Shown piece by piece: positions 58,841 to 64,000 of a stretch of 64,000 nt of DNA; the first letter of the stretch is position 1; every line of letters starts with the position of its first letter. The position numbers and the translations under genes are program-made. Origin of the DNA: Neptunomonas concharum (GTDB lineage Bacteria; Pseudomonadota; Gammaproteobacteria; Pseudomonadales; Balneatricaceae); NCBI RefSeq assembly GCF_008630635.1, contig NZ_CP043869.1, positions 496,001 to 560,000 of the forward strand. Reading direction: 5' to 3'. The notes beneath the pieces were generated by a model. It made no database searches. It was not told the origin of the DNA and worked only from the letters and a program-made list of their open reading frames with translations.

Positions 58841-59677
58841 TCAGGACTTTCGGGTTACCTGTAGAAGTCGAATTCTACGGTTGTCAGATGACAAAACTTT
58901 GAAACTAAAGCCATCAATAGTGACCTGTTCATCCTTGCGGGGCAGGTGTCCGAATCGTTTAGTAACGATACCGCCTATGGTGTCGAACTCATCTTCCGAG
59001 AAACTGGCGTCAAAGTATTCGTTAAAGTCTTCAATTTCTGTCAGGGCTTTAACGATATAAGCATTTTCGTCAAACGGGCGGATGTTACCGTCATCATCGT
59101 CGACATCGTGCTCATCTTCGATTTCGCCCACAATCTGTTCCAGTACATCTTCAATGGTGACAAGACCTGCAATTCCACCATACTCATCGATAACGATCGC
59201 CATATGGTTGTGATTAACGCGGAACTCTTTAAGCAGAATATTCAGACGCTTACTTTCGGGGATAAAGGTTGCTTTGCGAAGCTTGCTGTAAATGTCGAAG
59301 CTTTCCTGACCCTCTTCGATAATCAGCGGCAGAAGATCTTTCGCAAGAAGTATACCGATCACCTCGTCAGGGTTGTCTCCAATCACAGGGAAGCGGGAGT
59401 GGGCGCTGGAAATGATAACCGGTAGAAACTCTTTGGGTGTTTGCTCAGCACTGACGCTGACCATCTGCGAGCGAGGGATCATAATATCCCGCACTTGCAT
59501 ATCGGCAACTTTAATTGCCCCTTCGATGATGCTTAGAGCCTCATGATCCAATACGCTTTCTTCAGCTGCATCCCGTAGTACATCGAGCACTTCGTCACGG
59601 GTTTTAGGCTCATCAGAAAATGCTTGGGCCAGACGCCCGAACCAACTTCGGGGTTGTCCCGATCGATCTTCACTCAT
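58841..59677 (-). CDS. corC: CorC, CBS-domain Mg2+/Co2+ homeostasis protein
   Basis: 278 residues: no DUF21 helices, so cytoplasmic. A CBS pair (about 65-190) with [12 protein letters not shown] and [20 protein letters not shown], then a C-terminal CorC_HlyC domain. Distinct from corB at 4.1-5.4 kb, which has a membrane domain. Between ybeY and lnt as usual. Confidence 0.96.
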   Translation of the reverse strand: MSEDRSGQPRSWFGRLAQAFSDEPKTRDEVLDVLRDAAEESVLDHEALSIIEGAIKVADMQVRDIMIPRSQMVSVSAEQTPKEFLPVIISSAHSRFPVIGDNPDEVIGILLAKDLLPLIIEEGQESFDIYSKLRKATFIPESKRLNILLKEFRVNHNHMAIVIDEYGGIAGLVTIEDVLEQIVGEIEDEHDVDDDDGNIRPFDENAYIVKALTEIEDFNEYFDASFSEDEFDTIGGIVTKRFGHLPRKDEQVTIDGFSFKVLSSDNRRIRLLQVTRKS

Positions 59678-59686
59678 AACAGTTCC

Positions 59687-60145
59687 TCATTCTCCTTGTT
59701 GATAAGGATCAGGTATATTCAAGCTCGCCAGAAGTTCGGTTTCCAAGGATTCCATCTCTTCTGCCTCTGCATCATTTATATGGTCGAAACCGATCAGATG
59801 CAAGGTTCCATGTATCACCATATGTGCCCAGTGGTGCACTAAGGGCTTTTTCTGTTCCTTCGCTTCTTTAGCAACGACTTCTGCGCAGATGGCAAGATCG
59901 CCTAGCAGGTCGGTCGGTATGCCAACAGGGCCGTCAAAAGGAAATGAAAGAACATTGGTAGGGTAGTCTTTGCCACGATAGGCTGCATTCAGTTCTTGGC
60001 TTTCATTAGCGTCCACAAGGCGGATGCATATTTCGCCACGTTCTTGGCGGCCTTTGAGAGCAGCGGTGACCCATTGCTCAAAGGCGGAATCATCAGGAAG
60101 CCCAATAGCAGAGGTTTCCCGTTGTACATCGACGCTGATCTTCAT
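59687..60145 (-). CDS. ybeY: endoribonuclease YbeY
   Basis: 152 residues with the zinc site [11 protein letters not shown] preceded by [16 protein letters not shown]. YbeY acts in 16S rRNA 3' maturation and 70S quality control. ATG at 60145 overlaps the phoH stop (ATGA). Confidence 0.98.
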   Translation of the reverse strand: MKISVDVQRETSAIGLPDDSAFEQWVTAALKGRQERGEICIRLVDANESQELNAAYRGKDYPTNVLSFPFDGPVGIPTDLLGDLAICAEVVAKEAKEQKKPLVHHWAHMVIHGTLHLIGFDHINDAEAEEMESLETELLASLNIPDPYQQGE

Positions 60146-61131
60146 GATGCTGACTCTCTTTTCTTCTCGTAGCGGTCATAGGCCTCAACGATATGTTGTA
60201 CCAATGGATGGCGCACGACATCTTTTGATGAGAAGTGAGTAAAGCCAATTCCTTTCACGCCGTCGAGCACTTCAATGGCATGTTTTAAGCCAGAGAAGGT
60301 GCCTTTAGGTAGGTCTACCTGAGTAACATCGCCGGTAATGACGGCGGTAGAGCCAAAGCCGATACGTGTCAGAAACATCTTCATCTGCTCTCGGGTAGTG
60401 TTCTGGCTTTCGTCTAGAATAACAAAGGCGCCATTAAGTGTGCGTCCACGCATGTAAGCAAGCGGGGCTATCTCAATAATGTTGCGCTCAATCAGTTTGG
60501 TGACCTTTTCAAAACCGAGCATCTCATACAACGCATCATAAAGAGGGCGAAGGTATGGATCGACCTTCTGAGAAAGATCACCTGGTAAAAAACCAAGTTT
60601 CTCGCCCGCCTCTACAGCAGGGCGCACCAGCAAAATGCGTTCAATTTCTTCCCGCTCTAGGGCTTCAACCGCACAAGCAACGGCGAGATAGGTTTTGCCC
60701 GTCCCGGCAGGCCCAATGCCAAAATTTATGTCGTGGCTCCAGATGGAGCGGACATAGTTCTGTTGATTAGGGCCGCGAGGGCGGATCAGAGATTTCTTTG
60801 TGCGGATGGCGACATCGATCTTGTCGTGCCCGGCTACGGATAAACGTTGTTCGATGCCTGATTGTTGCAGGTGCAAATGAATCAGTTCCAGAGTAATTTC
60901 CGTACCGCTGACCGCTTCTTGATACAGTTGGCGAAGCATGGTGGCGACGGCTTCAGCGAGGTCATTTTCGCCATTTACTTGAAACTCATTACTGCGGTTA
61001 TGAATCTGCACGCTCAGACGGGATTCAATCAGCTTAAGATGTTCGTTAAGTTGGCCGCAGAGGCTGGCAAGCGCCTCTGCATGAAAAGGTGTTAGTAAGA
61101 ATTTAACGCTGGGTGCTTCTTGAGAAGTCAT
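60142..61131 (-). CDS. ybeZ: PhoH-like ATPase (YbeZ)
   Basis: 329 residues with Walker [12 protein letters not shown] and Walker [11 protein letters not shown], and the [11 protein letters not shown] start of the PhoH domain. YbeZ partners YbeY in RNA processing. ATG at 61131. Second gene of the miaB operon. Confidence 0.97.
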   Translation of the reverse strand: MTSQEAPSVKFLLTPFHAEALASLCGQLNEHLKLIESRLSVQIHNRSNEFQVNGENDLAEAVATMLRQLYQEAVSGTEITLELIHLHLQQSGIEQRLSVAGHDKIDVAIRTKKSLIRPRGPNQQNYVRSIWSHDINFGIGPAGTGKTYLAVACAVEALEREEIERILLVRPAVEAGEKLGFLPGDLSQKVDPYLRPLYDALYEMLGFEKVTKLIERNIIEIAPLAYMRGRTLNGAFVILDESQNTTREQMKMFLTRIGFGSTAVITGDVTQVDLPKGTFSGLKHAIEVLDGVKGIGFTHFSSKDVVRHPLVQHIVEAYDRYEKKRESAS

Positions 61132-61158
61132 AAAATATTATTGCTCAGTCGTGTCGGA

Positions 61159-62499
61159 TTAATCGAGTTCGGAGCTGATTAATTCCCCTAGAAGGGAGTT
61201 GGCATAGGCTTCAACAATACGCACATCCGCAAAATGGCCGATCAGGTCTGGATTATCGCAACGGAAGTTGACGACGCGGTTGTTTTCGGTGCGCCCTGAC
61301 AGCATGCCAGGATCTTTCTTAGAATAGCCATTCACCAAAATGCGTTGGGTGCTATCAACCATACGACGGCTGATCTGCATGGCTTGCTGAATAATGCGAT
61401 TCTGAAGAATAGAAAGGCGCTCTTTTTTCGTCTCTTCCGTTACTGTATCGGGTAAGTCGGCAGCCGGTGTGCCAGGGCGACGGCTGTAGATGAAACTAAA
61501 CGAATTATCAAAACCAATCTCTTGGATTAAGTTCATAGTAGCTTCGAAATCGGCGTCGGTTTCCCCTGGGAAACCAATAATAAAGTCAGAAGACATCGAT
61601 AGATCAGGCCGTATCTTTAACAGTTTACGAACTTTGGATTTGTATTCTAAAACAGTGTGGCCGCGTTTCATTGCCATCAAAATGCGATCTGATCCTGATT
61701 GAACCGGTAGGTGCAAATGGCTGACCAGTTCTGGTACATCGGCGTAGACGTCAATCAGGCTTTCTGTGAATTCCACTGGATGAGATGTGGTAAATCGGAT
61801 GCGATCAATGCCATCAATTGCCGCTACATGGCGGATCAGTTCTGCAAGATCAGCGGTATCGCCATCATGGGTAGTACCTTGGTAGGCGTTAACATTTTGA
61901 CCCAGTAAGTTGACTTCGCGAACGCCCTGCTCGGCTAATTCGACGCATTCGGTAATGACATCATCTAGCGGACGGCTAACTTCTTCACCACGCGTGTAGG
62001 GTACAACACAGAATGTACAGTATTTGCTGCAGCCTTCCATAACGGATACAAAAGCTTCTGCCCCTTCTACTTTGGGGGCGGGCAAAGCGTCAAACTTTTC
62101 GATCTCAGGAAAGCTGATATCGACAACGCCTTTTTGTCCCTGATGAGTGAGGTCAATCATTTCGGGCAGGCGGTGCAAGGTTTGTGGACCGAAGATCATA
62201 TCTACATAAGGCGCGCGAGTGAGAATATTCTCCCCCTCCTGGCTGGCTACGCAGCCGCCAACACCAATCACAAGGTCTGGTCGACTTTCTTTTAGTTTGC
62301 GCCAACGTCCCAGTTGATGAAAAACTTTCTCTTGTGCTTTCTCTCTAATGGAACAGGTGTTTAACAGCAGTACGTCGGCATCGTCCGGATTGTCGGTTAA
62401 TTCCAGTTCATGGCTTTCACCTAGCAGATCCGCCATACGGGAGGAATCGTACTCGTTCATCTGACAGCCATGAGTTTTAATAAACAGCTTTTTTGCCAT
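61159..62499 (-). CDS. miaB: tRNA-2-methylthio-N6-dimethylallyladenosine synthase MiaB
   Basis: 446 residues from ATG 62499, which follows TAAGGTG and gives the family N-terminus [20 protein letters not shown]; a frame open to 62571 would add 24 residues. An N-terminal UPF0004 domain with its three cluster cysteines, the radical-SAM motif CSKYCTFC and a C-terminal TRAM domain are present. It thiomethylates A37 of tRNAs reading UNN codons. First gene of its leftward operon. Confidence 0.98.
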   Translation of the reverse strand: MAKKLFIKTHGCQMNEYDSSRMADLLGESHELELTDNPDDADVLLLNTCSIREKAQEKVFHQLGRWRKLKESRPDLVIGVGGCVASQEGENILTRAPYVDMIFGPQTLHRLPEMIDLTHQGQKGVVDISFPEIEKFDALPAPKVEGAEAFVSVMEGCSKYCTFCVVPYTRGEEVSRPLDDVITECVELAEQGVREVNLLGQNVNAYQGTTHDGDTADLAELIRHVAAIDGIDRIRFTTSHPVEFTESLIDVYADVPELVSHLHLPVQSGSDRILMAMKRGHTVLEYKSKVRKLLKIRPDLSMSSDFIIGFPGETDADFEATMNLIQEIGFDNSFSFIYSRRPGTPAADLPDTVTEETKKERLSILQNRIIQQAMQISRRMVDSTQRILVNGYSKKDPGMLSGRTENNRVVNFRCDNPDLIGHFADVRIVEAYANSLLGELISSELD

Positions 62500-62538
62500 T
62501 ACACACCTTACGTTGGATCGTTCACAAAAAGACCGGTC

Positions 62539-62544
62539 ATTATA
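62539..62544 (-). promoter_or_regulatory. candidate -10 element for the miaB operon
   Basis: A perfect TATAAT on the minus strand, about 40 nt before the miaB ATG in the divergent gap. The -35 region is not convincing. Confidence 0.35.
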
Positions 62545-62581
62545 CTGGATGGGCTGCTCCATTAATAGCATCTTAAAGTGC

Positions 62582-62611
62582 TTGTAAATGGCGTAAATGC
62601 CCCCATATAAC
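62582..62611 (+). promoter_or_regulatory. candidate promoter for the DUF1820 gene
   Basis: TTGTAA (4 of 6) and TATAAC (5 of 6) separated by 18 bp, 44 bp before the start codon. Confidence 0.4.
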
Positions 62612-62655
62612 GTGCAGATTTTGGTAATTCAACAGGTTAGAGAGTAATCAGCGCT

Positions 62656-62976
62656 ATGGCCAAAGATGAGCGTATTTATCGTGTGATGTTTGTAAACCAA
62701 GACAAAGTTTACGAAGTGTTTGTGAATCATGTTTTTCAGAGCGATATGTGGGGTTTTATCCAACTGGAAGGTTTTGTATTTGGTAGCAAATCTGATCTGT
62801 TGGTTGATCCGAGCGAGGAGAAGTTAAAACAGCAGTTTGCTGAAGTAGAGCGAAGCTATATCCCAATGCAGGCCATTATTCGTATTGATGAAGTGAAAAA
62901 AGAGGGTGTGGCTAAAATTACAGAAGCCAAGGGAACGGTGACTGCCTTTCCAGTTATGCAGCCACCTTCGAAGTAA
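62656..62976 (+). CDS. DUF1820 family protein
   Basis: 106 residues, DUF1820, with IYRVMFVNQDKVYEVFV and IPMQAIIRIDEVKKEG. Small, cytoplasmic, of unknown function; the family is found next to miaB in pseudomonads. ATG at 62656 after GAGAG. Ends 6 bp before the stop of the opposing lipoprotein gene. Confidence 0.93.
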   Translation: MAKDERIYRVMFVNQDKVYEVFVNHVFQSDMWGFIQLEGFVFGSKSDLLVDPSEEKLKQQFAEVERSYIPMQAIIRIDEVKKEGVAKITEAKGTVTAFPVMQPPSK

Positions 62977-62982
62977 GGTCGT

Positions 62983-63465
62983 TTAATTAAAGCAGGACTC
63001 TGTATTTAGCTTCGTTAAACGGTCTCCAGATGCTTCTTCGATACTGCCATCGGCAAAGACAATCTCAACATGGTCGATGTCGATGCACTGCACGTTAGTG
63101 CCTTTCCAAGTGTTTTCCCAGTTGTGTCCGCTGCTATATTCGCCAGGTGGAATGGGGCCAGCTACACGCAGGTAGGCTCTATGGTCACGGCTTTTCCTGG
63201 GCTTGACGATTTTTCCGTTCTTATCGTAGGCGGTAGTACGGAACAAGATGTACTGATATGTGCTGGGAGAGATATTGATAAAGTTAATATTGGCTCCCAC
63301 TGGACCCCGTTTGTTTTTAAGTACAGGGCGGGCCAGTTCTAAGGAAATTAAAGGCGGGGGAACATAGACAGGCGCAGGTGGTGGGGTTTCAACGACTTTT
63401 TCCTGGCGACAGGCGCTTAGCCAAAGCGCGGCACCAATGAGAGCTGTGATTTTTAGAATGCGCAT
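62983..63465 (-). CDS. unknown lipoprotein
   Basis: 160 residues with a lipobox LSAC (cysteine at 19), so a lipid-anchored periplasmic or outer-membrane protein. A proline-rich stretch (about 27-42) precedes a probable beta-sandwich containing NISPSTYQYILFRTTAYDKNG and a late cysteine pair. It recalls DUF1425 (YcfL) in outline, but I cannot assign it. ATG at 63465. Leftward, between DUF1820 and epmB. Confidence 0.8.
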   Translation of the reverse strand: MRILKITALIGAALWLSACRQEKVVETPPPAPVYVPPPLISLELARPVLKNKRGPVGANINFINISPSTYQYILFRTTAYDKNGKIVKPRKSRDHRAYLRVAGPIPPGEYSSGHNWENTWKGTNVQCIDIDHVEIVFADGSIEEASGDRLTKLNTESCFN

Positions 63466-63557
63466 GTTGAAATTCCGTACTAATCAAGTGTGAAAGTGTG
63501 ACCGGAGCTCAGGCTTCCGGTTCCCATTTATACCACAAAAACCTTAAGGTAAACTGA

Positions 63558-64000
63558 TTACGCAAGGTTGATCAATGTTTTGGAGGGGCGCCCTGGAATC
63601 TCCCGTGCCAGCCTAGGAACCAAATACCCGGGCAAGCAGGACTGCAGCTCTTTTACTAGCTGCTTAGCTTTTGTGTCGTTAATGTCAAAGTGCGCTGCGC
63701 CGATGACACGATCCAGAAGAAACAGGTAATAAGGCAGTACCCCATCCTCAAACAGCTTTTCGCTGAGCCTTTTTAAAATTTCTGCGTGATCATTAATCCC
63801 CCGGAGTAGGACAGCTTGGTTAAGCAGTGTGATACCCGCGATACGTAATCTTTGTAAGCTTTCGGAAACGTGGCGATCTATTTCGTTTGGATGGTTGATG
63901 TGTAAGACGATGACCGTACGAAGCCGGCTATCTTTCAGCATCTGGCATAAGGTTTGGGTAACTCGTTGTGGGATAACCACAGGTAAGCGTGTGTGGATTC
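63558..64000 (-). CDS. epmB: EF-P beta-lysylation protein EpmB, 5' end outside window
   Basis: The frame is open to the window end, so the N-terminal part, including the radical-SAM cysteines, lies beyond. The visible 147 codons start IHTRLPVVIPQRVT and include LLRGINDHAEILKRLSE, YYLFLLDRVIGAAHF and the C-terminal PRLAREIPG, all typical of EpmB (YjeK), a lysine 2,3-aminomutase relative. It makes beta-lysine for EF-P modification. The efp gene, often adjacent and divergent, would be beyond the edge. Confidence 0.94.
   Translation of the reverse strand, partial: IHTRLPVVIPQRVTQTLCQMLKDSRLRTVIVLHINHPNEIDRHVSESLQRLRIAGITLLNQAVLLRGINDHAEILKRLSEKLFEDGVLPYYLFLLDRVIGAAHFDINDTKAKQLVKELQSCLPGYLVPRLAREIPGRPSKTLINLA

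Overview
The window is a dense, ordinary-looking chromosome segment of a free-living marine-type gammaproteobacterium. Gene order and protein signatures point to the Pseudomonadales/Oceanospirillales side (relatives of Marinobacterium, Neptunomonas or Amphritea) rather than the enterics. Reasons: the xerD-dsbC-hom-thrC-recJ and proA-nadD-rsfS-rlmH-mrdA-rodA-mltB-rlpA-dacA...lipB-lipA orders are the pseudomonad arrangements, GC is moderate, and large cyclic-di-GMP proteins are abundant. I see no rRNA, tRNA, CRISPR array, insertion sequence or prophage, and no gap above 300 bp lacks a gene. 64 protein genes are called, two of them cut by the window ends, plus one doubtful leader ORF.

Layout. 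1-5.4 kb: the end of a Cache-PAS-GGDEF-EAL protein, a DMT exporter, a NudL/DUF1289/thiamine-binding trio, and leftward corB. 5.4-9.9 kb: ypjD (left) and the ffh, rpsP-rimM-trmD-rplS translation and secretion block (right). 10-18.9 kb: an unknown membrane-anchored protein, xerD, dsbC, hom-thrC, recJ, a 59-codon gene and nfo. 19-24.5 kb: a 1228-residue sensory GGDEF-EAL protein, then an EAL-CBS-GGDEF protein with a PHO-box-like promoter, meeting a SulP transporter tail to tail. 26.4-33.1 kb: the nudF-yqiB-cpdA-yqiA-parE-parC run. 33.3-34.9 kb: a leftward membrane protein with a degenerate cyclase-like domain and an in-frame hexanucleotide repeat. 35-46.8 kb: a long rightward cluster for proline, NAD, ribosome silencing, peptidoglycan elongation and turnover, D-amino acids and lipoate. 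47-54.5 kb: mostly leftward (cytochrome c lipoprotein, holA-lptE-leuS, VF530, DUF4124, purC), with ybeL rightward. 54.6-57.3 kb: trpR-trpE-trpG then ridA. 57.3-62.5 kb: the leftward miaB-phoH-ybeY-corC-lnt operon. 62.6-64 kb: DUF1820, an unknown lipoprotein, and the start-truncated epmB.

How genes work together. The 35-45 kb cluster covers cell-wall elongation (PBP2/RodA), glycan cleavage (MltB, RlpA) and stem-peptide trimming (DacA), followed by a D-amino-acid aminotransferase that could use the D-alanine DacA releases. hom-thrC, proA and trpEG are amino-acid biosynthesis islands. The trp block reads as one autoregulated unit: a TrpR operator lies over the promoter and touches the trpR start codon, and trpE and trpG follow closely. 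The three c-di-GMP proteins in the first 25 kb have different sensory inputs.

Nothing here is a clearly new system. The items most worth a second look are the PHO-box-like promoter on the EAL-CBS-GGDEF gene, the trpREG operon with a predicted leaderless start, a terminator-like hairpin with a short overlapping ORF in the leuS leader, and the membrane protein with a decayed class III cyclase domain. All calls are from reading the sequence and from family knowledge; no database search was run.
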